From Spirosoma taeanense (GTDB taxonomy: Bacteria > Bacteroidota > Bacteroidia > Cytophagales > Spirosomataceae): a stretch of DNA of 64,000 bases. The stretch is taken from contig NZ_CP053435.1 in NCBI RefSeq assembly GCF_013127955.1, forward strand, positions 4,030,001 to 4,094,000, in the 5' to 3' direction. Both the position numbers and the translations under genes were made by a program. Of this stretch, positions 24,771 to 33,173 are shown in pieces. The notes under the pieces are model-generated. The model was given only the letters and a program-made list of their open reading frames with translations. It was not told the origin of the DNA and searched no databases. The first letter of the stretch is position 1; every line of letters starts with the position of its first letter.

Positions 24771-25958
24771 ATGCCTGTTTATGCTATAGTTTGTAGCCAT
24801 ATTCAGGCCTATTCAACGTCTATGACACTTGAACACCCAGTTGCTCTCCAGCCTCTATCCACCCGACCGGAGCCACTCGTTAAGTCAGCAAAATTATGGA
24901 TGCCGAAGCGTGTCGTCTTTACGGCCGATGCGCTTAAGGAGCCATTTGGGCAGGCTATCTACGAACGGGTTTCTGCCTTTAACCTGCCCATCGAGATTGC
25001 CAGGAATAACCGCATTACAGGTCTGCGCGGGGCCGACGAGCGGGAGACGTACCGAATTGCCAAGAATACGCTGGCGGTAGTTAACGCCCCGCCGAGCGCC
25101 TTCCGGTTGCAGCCCATTCCCCCTTCAGCCGACTGGCAGATGAACCTGGCCGAAGGCTGCCCGGCCCATTGCCACTACTGTTATCTGGCGGGTAGCCTGG
25201 CCGGTCCGCCGGTTGTCCGGGCTTACGCGAATCTGCCGAAGATGCTCGAACACACGGCAACGTACGAGGGCACCTACCCGCCCAACCGAAGCTGGCAGGG
25301 CACCGATGCCAGCCGCCCGACTACGTTTGAGGTGAGTTGTTATACCGACGTCTTGGGCATTGAGCACCTCACGGGCAGTCTGGCCGAATGCATCCGCTAC
25401 TACGGCACCCGCGAGAAAGGCCAGCTTCGTTTCGTCTCTAAATACAATCAGGTAGACAGCCTGCTCGATCTGCCGCACAACGGTCAGACCCGCGCCCGGT
25501 TCAGCCTCAACGCCGAATCGGTTGCCCGGCGACTTGAAGGTGGTACAGCCTCCATCGAAGCTCGTCTGCAGGCGATGCGGCAAATGGCGTTGCCGCGCGA
25601 ATTGGGGGGCGGTGGCTATCCCATCGGTGTCGTGCTGGCCCCGATCATGCTCATCCCGGACTGGCGCGAACACTACACCGATCTGCTTGACCGGATTCAG
25701 GCTGTACTCGACTTTCCGTGTGATCTGACCGCCGAATTTATCAGTCACCGGTTTACGCCCGGCTCCAAAGACGTACTGCTGGAGTGGTATCCGAACACGT
25801 CGCTGGAAATGGACGAAACTGCCCGCGCCGAGAAACGGAACAAGTTTGGCGGCACCAAGTACGTGTACCGGCCGGAGGAGATGAAAGCGATGAAGGCGTT
25901 TTTCTTTGCCGAATGGGCCAAGCGGTTCCCTAACGCGCCAGTGCTGTACTGGACCTGA
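24771..25958 (+). CDS. Spore-photoproduct-lyase-like radical SAM protein
   Basis: A 395-residue radical SAM protein of the SplB group. The cluster motif is CPAHCHYC (C130, C134, C137; CxxxCxxC spacing as in SPL), inside NLAEGCPAHCHYCYLAG. FEVSCYTDVLGIEHLTGSL (C190) follows, the context in which SPL carries its hydrogen-donor cysteine. SPL uses SAM radicals to reverse UV spore photoproduct in DNA. Bacteroidota do not form spores, so the real substrate is uncertain: a thymine lesion or another molecule. Start is ATG 24771; ATG 24822 is an equally possible start that loses 17 residues. It converges with the M13 gene. Confidence 0.82.
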   Translation: MPVYAIVCSHIQAYSTSMTLEHPVALQPLSTRPEPLVKSAKLWMPKRVVFTADALKEPFGQAIYERVSAFNLPIEIARNNRITGLRGADERETYRIAKNTLAVVNAPPSAFRLQPIPPSADWQMNLAEGCPAHCHYCYLAGSLAGPPVVRAYANLPKMLEHTATYEGTYPPNRSWQGTDASRPTTFEVSCYTDVLGIEHLTGSLAECIRYYGTREKGQLRFVSKYNQVDSLLDLPHNGQTRARFSLNAESVARRLEGGTASIEARLQAMRQMALPRELGGGGYPIGVVLAPIMLIPDWREHYTDLLDRIQAVLDFPCDLTAEFISHRFTPGSKDVLLEWYPNTSLEMDETARAEKRNKFGGTKYVYRPEEMKAMKAFFFAEWAKRFPNAPVLYWT

Positions 25959-25963
25959 TAGAC

Positions 25964-25989
25964 CCCAGGGCACCGGCCGGTGCCCTGGG
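25964..25989. terminator. 26-bp perfect palindrome between convergent genes
   Basis: Each half is 13 bp and GC-rich (CCCAGGGCACCGG and its complement) with no spacer. It starts 6 bases after the radical SAM stop and ends 8 bases before the M13 gene's last codon. It probably acts as a terminator for both strands. Confidence 0.65.
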
Positions 25990-25996
25990 AGCAGTT

Positions 25997-28039
25997 CTAC
26001 CACACCCTTGCCTGCTGTATTTCGGGTTTATATAACTTCTGACCCGGCTTTACGTTAAAGGCCGCGTAGAACGGCGCAAAGTTGGTTAGCGGGCCGTTGA
26101 CGCGGAACTTGGCGGGCGAATGCGGATCGGTTGCTACGCCAACGCGCTCGGCCTCGTCGCGGATTTTAATCCGCCAGACTTGCGCAAAGCCCAGAAAGAA
26201 CCGCTGATCTGGCGTAAAGCCATCAATTTTATCGGTGCTCTGGCCCTGCTTCGTCAGCTTAAATGCCTGATAAGCCAGCGTAATTCCGCCCAGGTCGGCC
26301 AGGTTCTCGCCCAGCGTCAGGCGACCATTGAGGTGCAGATTATCAAGCACCGTGTAGTTGTTGTACTGGTTGACAACGGCCTGAGTCTTGGTGTTGAACC
26401 GCTCGGCGTCCTGTTTTGTCCACCAGTCGCGGAGGTTGCCATTGGCGTCGTACTGCCGTCCCTAATCGTCGAACAGGTGCGTCATTTCGTGACCAATCAC
26501 CATACCAATGCCGCCATAATTGATGGCATCGTCGGCATCTTTGTCGAAGAACGGAAACTGCAGAATCCCGGCCGGGAACACAATCTCGTTGTTGGTCGGG
26601 TTGGCGTAGGCGTTTACGGTCGGTGGAGTCATGCCCCACTCAGTCCGGTCAACGGGTTTATTGATCTTGGCGAAATCTTCCCTGAAATGATGTTTACGCG
26701 CCTGCTGAACGTTGCCGTAATAATCATCGCGCTTTACGTCTACATCGGAGTAATCTTTCCATTTGTCGGGGTAGCCGATTTTTTTGACAAATTTGTCTAG
26801 TTTCACCAGCGCTACCTTTTTGGTTTCCGGTGCCATCCAGTCGAGTTTTTCAATCCGCGCCCGATACACTTTCTGCAGATTATCGACCAGGGTCAGCATT
26901 CGCTCTTTGGCTTCGGCCGTAAAGTATTTTTTGACCCACAACTGCCCCAGCGCTTCGCCCAGCGACGCATCTACCCGACCGGCTATCCGCTTCCAGCGTT
27001 CGGGCTGTTCGGGCTGCCCATACAGCGTTTTGTTATTGAACTCAAAACTCGCCTGCTCAAATGGCTTGCTCAGTAAGTTGGCATTGTTGTCCAGCAGATC
27101 AAAGACCAGCCGATCTTTCAGAACGTCGATGGGCGTGGTGGGCAACATCCTGTCCAGGGCCTGGTAGTAAGCAGGCTGTCCCACCAGAACCGTATCAATC
27201 CGGGACAGTCCCATCGTGTTCAGCAGCGTCCGCCAGTTCAGGTTCGGCATCTGGCGGGTCAGGTCGGCCACGGCCAACTTGTTGTAGTTCGCCACCGGAT
27301 CACGCAGGTCAGCGGGCGATTTATGCGATTTGGCTAGCGCCGTTTCAAATTCCAGAATGGCCGTGGCTTTTGTCCGGGCCGAAATGGAATCAGCCCCTAC
27401 CAGGGTAAATAACTTCGCAACGTAATTCACAAAAGCCGCCCGAATCTTGCGGGTTGGCTCATCGGTTTTGGTGTAGTAATCTTTCTCGGGCAACGAAAGT
27501 CCGGCCTGCCCGAAGATGATGCGATTGATGGAACTCTGGCGATCGTCGGCTCCGACGTAAAGCCCGATGAATTCGCCACCCCGGTTGGTTTCGTCGGCCG
27601 CGATATAGTCCAGAACGCCTTTATAATCGGTGATGGACGCGATTTTCGCCAGTTCGGCTTTTATGGGTTCGTAACCACGTTTGTCGATCGTGACGGTATC
27701 CATACCGCTGGCGTAAAAATCACCGACTTTCTGCTCTACGCTGCCGGTTTTGGCTTCGGCGCTGGCAGCTTCTTCGAGAATACCCTTTGTCTTGAGCTGA
27801 TTATCGTCATAAAGCTGGTAGAACGATCCCCAGCCCGTCTGGTCGCCAGGAATCTGTGTTTTCTTTACCCAGGCGCCGTTAGCATAGGAGAAGAAATCAT
27901 CGCCGGGACTAACCGTCGTGTCCATCCCGGACCTATCAAAAAAAGTAGTACGAGCAGGGGTGTCGGAATTCTTCTGGCAGGCAACGACACCGAGCAGACT
28001 CATACTCAGCAGCGCCATGCATTTTGAACTAACCATCAT
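25997..28039 (-). pseudogene. M13-family zinc metallopeptidase interrupted by an in-frame TAG
   Basis: Neprilysin/PepO-type peptidase. Read through, it is a 680-residue lipoprotein (signal with lipobox VVAC near residue 21). The reading frame is continuous, but codon 526 (26462-26464) is TAG. The zinc motif HEMTH at 517-521 lies upstream and the third zinc ligand, in GENLADLGG, lies downstream. The family normally reads FDDQGRQYD here; this sequence has FDD-stop-GRQYD, so a single CAG to TAG change explains it. The downstream part ends QQARVW, like the usual M13 C-terminus. Truncation would remove the third ligand and kill activity. It is a recent nonsense mutation, a sequencing error or, less likely, a readthrough gene. 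Confidence 0.85.
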
Positions 28040-28098
28040 GGTTTTTAGTAATGTCAGGAATTAAGTAGTTTTGGAGTAAAGATAACGTCTGCTTATTT

Positions 28099-28554
28099 AT
28101 GAAAAACATACTCTTTATCGCCTGCCTGCTTGGTCTGTCTTTTAGTGCGCTGGCGCAGGACAACATCAGCTACCACGGCAAGAAAATTACGCCGACGGGT
28201 GCCATTCCGGCTACGCAACTGGCCGCCAAAATGGGCAGTAAAGATCAGATGCCTGCCAAAGTGGAAGGTACCGTTGAGTCGGTCTGCAAGGTAAAAGGCT
28301 GCTGGATGAAACTGAAAACCGGCGACGGTCAGACCATGCGCGTAACCTTTAAAGACTATGGCTTCTTTGTTCCGAAAGATATTGTCGGCAAGACCGTAGT
28401 TGTTCAGGGCAATGCCGAAACCTCCGTTACGCCCGTTGATGAACTGCGCCATTATGCACAGGACGCCGGCAAGTCAAAGGAAGAAATTGAAAAGATTACA
28501 GAGCCCGAAAAAGCGCTCACATTCGTAGCCGACGGCGTAATCGTAAAAAAATAG
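28099..28554 (+). CDS. DUF4920 family secreted protein
   Basis: A 151-residue exported protein with a signal peptide cleaved after LAQ near residue 20. The DUF4920 domain contains YHGKKITPTGAIPA and then VESVCKVKGCWMKL near residue 60, whose two cysteines are a family hallmark. DELRHYAQDAGKSKEEI follows near 115. The domain looks like a small OB-type beta fold; function is unknown, though the CxxxGC pattern could bind metal or form a disulfide. It is divergent from the M13 gene and ends with TAG, another normal use of that stop in the window. Confidence 0.85.
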   Translation: MKNILFIACLLGLSFSALAQDNISYHGKKITPTGAIPATQLAAKMGSKDQMPAKVEGTVESVCKVKGCWMKLKTGDGQTMRVTFKDYGFFVPKDIVGKTVVVQGNAETSVTPVDELRHYAQDAGKSKEEIEKITEPEKALTFVADGVIVKK

Positions 28555-28613
28555 CATCCAGATTCCAACTGTCCGGGAGTGGTTGCGGTCTTTTTAAAAA
28601 TGACAGCAATCAT

Positions 28614-29048
28614 ATGTTACCATTCGCAAAACGAACTGCCGGTTTTCTCATTGCCGGTACCGCATTCTTTTTCGCCTGCCAGTCGGCCAGCACACCCGCT
28701 CCGACCGATTATGTATCTCTTAAATTGAACCAGTCGGCGCGGTTGGCTTCGGACGTGGTCGTTCGCGTTGATTCCATTCAGGACAGCCGATGCCCAACGG
28801 GCACTACCTGCATCTGGGCCGGGCAGGCATGGGTTAATATGCTGCTTTCGGCCGGTAACGACGCCAGCACGGTACGTCTGGCGCTGGGTCCGGATGCCAG
28901 GGAAGGGTATGCAAAGCGGCTGGACTCAACAAACGTTTCGCTGAACAGCAAAACGTATAAAGTCATTCTCCGCGAGGTGAACCCGTATCCAACGGCGTCG
29001 ACGGTTGGTGAGCCGCAGACAGCCGTCATTCAGGTGACAAAATTGTAA
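28614..29048 (+). CDS. Small putative lipoprotein
   Basis: A 144-residue protein with an N-terminal hydrophobic segment ending FFFAC near residue 22, a plausible lipobox. The mature part is a single beta-rich domain with [17 protein letters not shown] near residue 58. Its two cysteines sit in a pattern seen in many uncharacterised Bacteroidota lipoproteins. No catalytic residues stand out. It follows DUF4920 by 59 bases and precedes a strong terminator, so the two may form a small envelope operon. Confidence 0.7.
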   Translation: MLPFAKRTAGFLIAGTAFFFACQSASTPAPTDYVSLKLNQSARLASDVVVRVDSIQDSRCPTGTTCIWAGQAWVNMLLSAGNDASTVRLALGPDAREGYAKRLDSTNVSLNSKTYKVILREVNPYPTASTVGEPQTAVIQVTKL

Positions 29049-29079
29049 GGCTTCCTGCGCTTGTTTTCGTACTTTCAGG

Positions 29080-29107
29080 GCCGCAGCCAACAGGCTGCGG
29101 CTTTTTT
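29080..29107 (+). terminator. Terminator after the small lipoprotein gene
   Basis: 9-bp perfect GC stem (29080-29088 and 29093-29101) with a 4-base loop, followed by six Ts. A textbook intrinsic terminator, 31 bases past the stop. Confidence 0.92.
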
Positions 29108-29125
29108 ATATACCAACTAATCATC

Positions 29126-30403
29126 ATGAAGAAATTCTATCTGTTGGCAGGGCTTTCGTTACTGGCCTCACCGCTCCTGGCACAGCGTACGCTGATTCAT
29201 TGCGGCAACCTCTTCACCGGGACGAGCAATGACCTGCAACACCAAATGACCGTAGTCGTTGAAGGCAACAAAATTACGGCCGTTCAGAAAGGTTACGCAG
29301 CCGCTGATGGTCAGGACCGGATCGTTGATTTAAAGAACAAAACGGTTCTGCCCGGCCTGATCGACATGCACGTACATATGGAATCAGAAACCCGGCGCGG
29401 TGGTCAGGTCGATCAGTTCACCCAGAACGTTCCGGATGTGGCGTTTAAAGCGGCTAAGCACGCCCGGACTACCCTGCTGGCTGGTTTTACGACCGTGCGG
29501 GACCTTGGCGGATCGGGTGTCAACGTTTCTCTGCGTAACGCGGTTAATCAGGGGCTGGTCGATGGGCCACGTATTCTGACCGTTGGTAAAAGTATTGCCA
29601 CCACCGGCGGCCATGCTGACCCGACCAACGGCTACCGGCGCGACCTCATGGGCGATCCGGGTCCGGCCGAAGGCGTCATTAACAGTCCTGAAGATGCCCG
29701 CAAAGCCGTTCGGCAGCGGTACAAGGAAGGCGCGGACCTGATCAAGATTACAGCGACGGGTGGCGTTCTGAGCAATGCTAAAGATGGCTCCGGTCCGCAG
29801 TTCACGGAAGAAGAAGTCAAAGCTGTGGTGGATGCCGCCAAAGATTACGGCTTTCCGGTAGCGGCTCACGCCCACGGGGCAGAGGGCATGAAGCGGGCCA
29901 TTCGGGCAGGTGTCCAAACTATTGAACACGGTACGTATATGGACGACGAAGCCATTGCGCTGTTCAAGAAACACGGCACTTACTTTGTGCCGACTATCAT
30001 TGCCGGTAAAACCGTTGCCGACTCCGCTCGTATGTTCGGCTATTACCCCGCGCTGGTTCGCCCCAAGGCACTGGCAATTGGCCCCAAGATTCAGGCCACC
30101 TTCGGGAAGGCTTATAAGGCCGGCGTAAACATTGCCTTTGGTACCGATGCCGGCGTTTATCTGCATGGCTATAACGCCAAGGAGTTCGAATACATGGTTG
30201 AAGCGGGTATGCCACCAGTCGAAGCGTTGAAATCGGCTCTGATGACTAACGCCAGGCTTCTGGGCATGGACACGCAGATTGGTTCCATCGAAGCGGGTAA
30301 GCTGGCCGACATCATTGCCGTTGATGACTGTCCGATCCAGAACATCAAAACCCTGCAAACCGTACGGTTCGTCATGAAAGACGGGAAAGTCTATAAACAA
30401 TAA
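29126..30403 (+). CDS. Secreted amidohydrolase (imidazolonepropionase/prolidase-like)
   Basis: A 425-residue metal-dependent hydrolase exported by a signal peptide (cleavage after LAQ near residue 20). It shows the binuclear amidohydrolase set: [12 protein letters not shown] near residue 74 (HxH ligands), a lysine in [10 protein letters not shown] near 205 that is the likely carbamylated bridge, AAHAHG near 247, IEHGTY near 267 and [11 protein letters not shown] near 343. Relatives hydrolyse Xaa-Pro or Xaa-Arg dipeptides. It precedes the DUF1080 pair but is separated by a hairpin, so involvement in the sugar block is not shown. Confidence 0.9.
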   Translation: MKKFYLLAGLSLLASPLLAQRTLIHCGNLFTGTSNDLQHQMTVVVEGNKITAVQKGYAAADGQDRIVDLKNKTVLPGLIDMHVHMESETRRGGQVDQFTQNVPDVAFKAAKHARTTLLAGFTTVRDLGGSGVNVSLRNAVNQGLVDGPRILTVGKSIATTGGHADPTNGYRRDLMGDPGPAEGVINSPEDARKAVRQRYKEGADLIKITATGGVLSNAKDGSGPQFTEEEVKAVVDAAKDYGFPVAAHAHGAEGMKRAIRAGVQTIEHGTYMDDEAIALFKKHGTYFVPTIIAGKTVADSARMFGYYPALVRPKALAIGPKIQATFGKAYKAGVNIAFGTDAGVYLHGYNAKEFEYMVEAGMPPVEALKSALMTNARLLGMDTQIGSIEAGKLADIIAVDDCPIQNIKTLQTVRFVMKDGKVYKQ

Positions 30404-30461
30404 GCGGCTTACCCAGCTCAAAACCGCGGATCTGCTCACCCGATTGAGTAAAAAACGGCGG

Positions 30462-30489
30462 TAAACTGCTCTTGATAGAAAGCAGTTTA
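30462..30489 (+). other. Short hairpin before the first DUF1080 gene
   Basis: Perfect 9-bp stem TAAACTGCT/AGCAGTTTA (30462-30470 and 30481-30489) with a 10-base loop, ending 7 bases before the ATG at 30497. It may be the end of the amidohydrolase transcript or may cover the ribosome-binding region. Confidence 0.45.
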
Positions 30490-30496
30490 TATACCC

Positions 30497-31138
30497 ATGC
30501 GCAAACCCTTATTGTTTCTGTCAGCCGCCCTGCTGTTCGTTGCCGGGCTGGCCTTTACACCCGGTCGGCAAGCCAATGGCTGGGTCAGCATCTTCGATGG
30601 CAAGACGTTTAACGGCTGGAAAGTAACCGAAGAAAGCCCAAGCACATTCACAATTGAAGATGGCGCGATTGTAGTCGCCGGACCACGGGCACATCTGTTC
30701 TACGAAGGACCGGTTGGCAACCACAATTTCAAAAATTTTGAGTGGAAAGCTCAGGTGAAAACCATGCCCGGCTCCAACTCCGGCATGTTCATTCACACGG
30801 AATATCAGCCTAAGGGATGGCCCAGCAAAGGCTATGAAATTCAGGTCAACCAGTCCCATACCGACTGGCGTAAAACTGGCAGCGTTTATGCCCTGCAGGA
30901 CGTAAAGGAAGTGTTCGTGAAAGACAATGAGTGGTATACGGAACACATCATTGTCAATGGCAAAAACGTGATCATCAAAGTAAACGACAAAGTCATTAAC
31001 AACTACACCGAGCCCGACAGCATCAGCAATGGCGCTGCCCGCAAAAAACTCAGCAGCGGCACCCTGGCCCTGCAGGGTCACGATCCCAAGAGCAAAGTGT
31101 ATTTCAAAGACATTATGGTTAAGGTGCTGCCGGATTAA
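30497..31138 (+). CDS. DUF1080 (3-keto-disaccharide hydrolase) protein, short
   Basis: A 213-residue exported protein: signal peptide to about residue 22, then one DUF1080 jelly-roll domain. Hallmarks are WVSIFDGKTFNGWKV near residue 28, NFEWKAQVKTMPGSNSGMFI near 80 and KGYEIQVNQSH near 112, followed by the closing VYFKDIMVKVLP. DUF1080 proteins in Bacteroides have been tied to hydrolysis of 3-keto-glycosides, in which a C3-oxidised sugar is released. A larger homologue follows 134 bases downstream. Confidence 0.85.
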   Translation: MRKPLLFLSAALLFVAGLAFTPGRQANGWVSIFDGKTFNGWKVTEESPSTFTIEDGAIVVAGPRAHLFYEGPVGNHNFKNFEWKAQVKTMPGSNSGMFIHTEYQPKGWPSKGYEIQVNQSHTDWRKTGSVYALQDVKEVFVKDNEWYTEHIIVNGKNVIIKVNDKVINNYTEPDSISNGAARKKLSSGTLALQGHDPKSKVYFKDIMVKVLPD

Positions 31139-31184
31139 TTGGCCTTAATCATCCTTTTGTCGTAAAACATATCGTAAATTTACA

Positions 31185-31225
31185 GTTGCCTGTCAGCAAG
31201 CTTATCTTGTTTGCCGACAGGCAAC
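31185..31225 (+). terminator. Hairpin between the two DUF1080 genes
   Basis: 15-bp stem with one mismatch (31185-31199 and 31211-31225) followed by TTAATTTT. It probably ends the first DUF1080 transcript, or attenuates readthrough into the second. Confidence 0.6.
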
Positions 31226-31271
31226 TTAATTTTAACCGCTCTACGCGTTCTTACTATTTCTCTCAATTTTC

Positions 31272-33149
31272 ATGCACCGCTATTTTAGTTGTTTTCTTCT
31301 GGGTCTTTGTCTGCCTATGCTTACCGCAGCAGCGCAACCCAATGAGCTACCATCTACAGCGATTAATCTCCAGAACATGAATGACTTCCGGCCAACCGGT
31401 AGCAACTGGAAGATTGTCGGCGACGTGTTTTATGACTTTAACAAAACCGGAAAAGGAAGCACAAAAGCCGGAACCGGTATTCTAGTGAATGACCCCTCCG
31501 GCAAAAGTAAAGACCAGCTTTTCACCAAAATGGAACACGGCGACATTGAACTGGAGCTGGATTTCATGATGGACAAAGGGTCGAATTCGGGGATTTACCT
31601 GCAGGGGCGCTATGAACTTCAACTCCTGGATAGCTGGGGCGTAAAAACGCCGGGCGCTCATGATTGCGGAGCCATTTATGAACGCTGGGACGAGAGCCGT
31701 CCGGAAGGTCAGAAAGGCTATCAGGGGCACCCGCCCACCCAGAACGTCAGCAAGGCACCGGGTCTGTGGCAGCACTACAAAATTGTGTTCCGGGCCCCCC
31801 GGTTCAACGAAAAAGGCGAGAAAATTGCTAACGCCCGCTTTTTGAAGGTCATTCAGAACGGCGTAACCATCCACGAAAACATTGAAGTGACCGGCCCAAC
31901 CCGTGGCCCCGCCCTCCCGGATGAAAAACCGACGGGACCGCTCGTGATTCAGGGCGATCATGGCCCGGTTGCTTTCCGGAATATTCGCTATAAAGCCTAC
32001 GGGATTGAACCCGTTACGCTAACCAATCTCAAGCTGAACGCCTACGAAGGTAAGTTTGCCTCGGTCGCCGACTTCAACGCACTGACTCCCAAACGGGAAA
32101 TGGACATCAGCGTGCTAGCGCATCAGGCTCCCGGTAGCCGGGACAAATTCGGCGGCCGGATTACGGGTACGATTCACATCCCCCGTTCGGGCCAGTACCT
32201 GCTTAATCTGAACCTGCGCTGGATTCCAGCCGAAACAAATCCCGCCAATCCCAACGGAGCCGGCGAACTGAGTATCGCCAACAAACCCATCCTAAGCATT
32301 AGTGGCAAAGACGGCGGTATGGCCTCAGCGCTGGTCAATCTGGAAGCCGGCGACCACCCCATTACGCTGGCTTATTATAAAAACTTTGGACTCTGGTACG
32401 CCCGCAGCAACGACATTCTGCTTGGGATTGAAGGGCCGGGCGTTCAGTACACAACCCTCAACCAGGTTATCCGAGCCGAAGACCCGGTTGGGGAAATCTC
32501 GGTTATGGCCCGCAATGAACCCGTCATGCAGCGTGGCTTCATCAACCACCACGGCGTTAAGCATACGCATACCATCTCGGTAGGCGAACCGGATCTGGTG
32601 AATTACACGGTTGATCTTCAAAAAGGCGAGTTCCTGCAAATCTGGCGGGGCGATTTCCTGGAAACGACGCCGATGTGGTACGGACGGGGCGAAACCCAGC
32701 TGGGTGTTCCAATGGGCAGCGTGATTGAGCTTTCGGGCAAGCCCTCGCTGGCGCTCCTCGCCGATCAGAACGCAGCCTGGCCGGATTCCAATGTTACGTA
32801 TAACAACCTGGGCTATGATATTGATAAAGCGGGCCGGCCGGTATTCAAATACAAGCTGGGCGCGGTCAATGTGCAGGAATCCCTTGCTTCGACCGACGAC
32901 GGCCGGAAACTGTCACACACGTTCACGGTAACCGGCGATCAGCCGCTTTGGTGCCGGGTAGCCGAAGGGCGTGACATCACCGAACTGCCGAATGGCCTCT
33001 ACGCCATCAACGACAAGCAGTATTTTATTGAGTTGCCAGATAAACAGAAACCGGTTATCCGCAGCACGGCTCAGAACACCAAAGAACTGTTGCTGCCCGT
33101 TAAAGCCACGAATAACAGCGGTACCGTAACGTATTCGATTGTCTGGTAA
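31272..33149 (+). CDS. DUF1080 (3-keto-disaccharide hydrolase) multidomain protein
   Basis: A 625-residue secreted protein. After a signal peptide (to about residue 23) comes a DUF1080 domain (about 30-240) with GDIELELDFMMDKGSNSGIY near 97, RYELQLLDSWG near 118 and GPLVIQGDHGPVAFRNIRYK near 217. A beta-sandwich region with GSRDKFGGRITGTIHIPRSG (about 280-390) and a long C-terminal part follow. The last region is unlike other domains I recognise. It is followed by the beta-propeller/cupredoxin gene after 24 bases, a strong operon signal. Predicted role: hydrolysis of a C3-oxidised glycoside in the periplasm or at the cell surface. Confidence 0.85.
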   Translation: MHRYFSCFLLGLCLPMLTAAAQPNELPSTAINLQNMNDFRPTGSNWKIVGDVFYDFNKTGKGSTKAGTGILVNDPSGKSKDQLFTKMEHGDIELELDFMMDKGSNSGIYLQGRYELQLLDSWGVKTPGAHDCGAIYERWDESRPEGQKGYQGHPPTQNVSKAPGLWQHYKIVFRAPRFNEKGEKIANARFLKVIQNGVTIHENIEVTGPTRGPALPDEKPTGPLVIQGDHGPVAFRNIRYKAYGIEPVTLTNLKLNAYEGKFASVADFNALTPKREMDISVLAHQAPGSRDKFGGRITGTIHIPRSGQYLLNLNLRWIPAETNPANPNGAGELSIANKPILSISGKDGGMASALVNLEAGDHPITLAYYKNFGLWYARSNDILLGIEGPGVQYTTLNQVIRAEDPVGEISVMARNEPVMQRGFINHHGVKHTHTISVGEPDLVNYTVDLQKGEFLQIWRGDFLETTPMWYGRGETQLGVPMGSVIELSGKPSLALLADQNAAWPDSNVTYNNLGYDIDKAGRPVFKYKLGAVNVQESLASTDDGRKLSHTFTVTGDQPLWCRVAEGRDITELPNGLYAINDKQYFIELPDKQKPVIRSTAQNTKELLLPVKATNNSGTVTYSIVW

Positions 33150-33173
33150 AGCCCACTCCTGAAAAATCTGATT

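Noticed and set aside
26462..26464. Recoding of TAG as an amino acid across the genome
   Set aside because: TAG ends yidD (11702-11704) and the DUF4920 gene (28552-28554) at expected places, and other genes contain no in-frame TAG, so general reassignment is not supported.
26120..26800. 226-codon plus-strand frame inside the M13 gene
   Set aside because: Antisense to an M13 peptidase reading frame that is well supported on both sides of its TAG; a shadow frame.
29384..30439. 351-codon minus-strand frame over the amidohydrolase gene
   Set aside because: Opposite strand of a gene with complete amidohydrolase motifs; translation has no family features.
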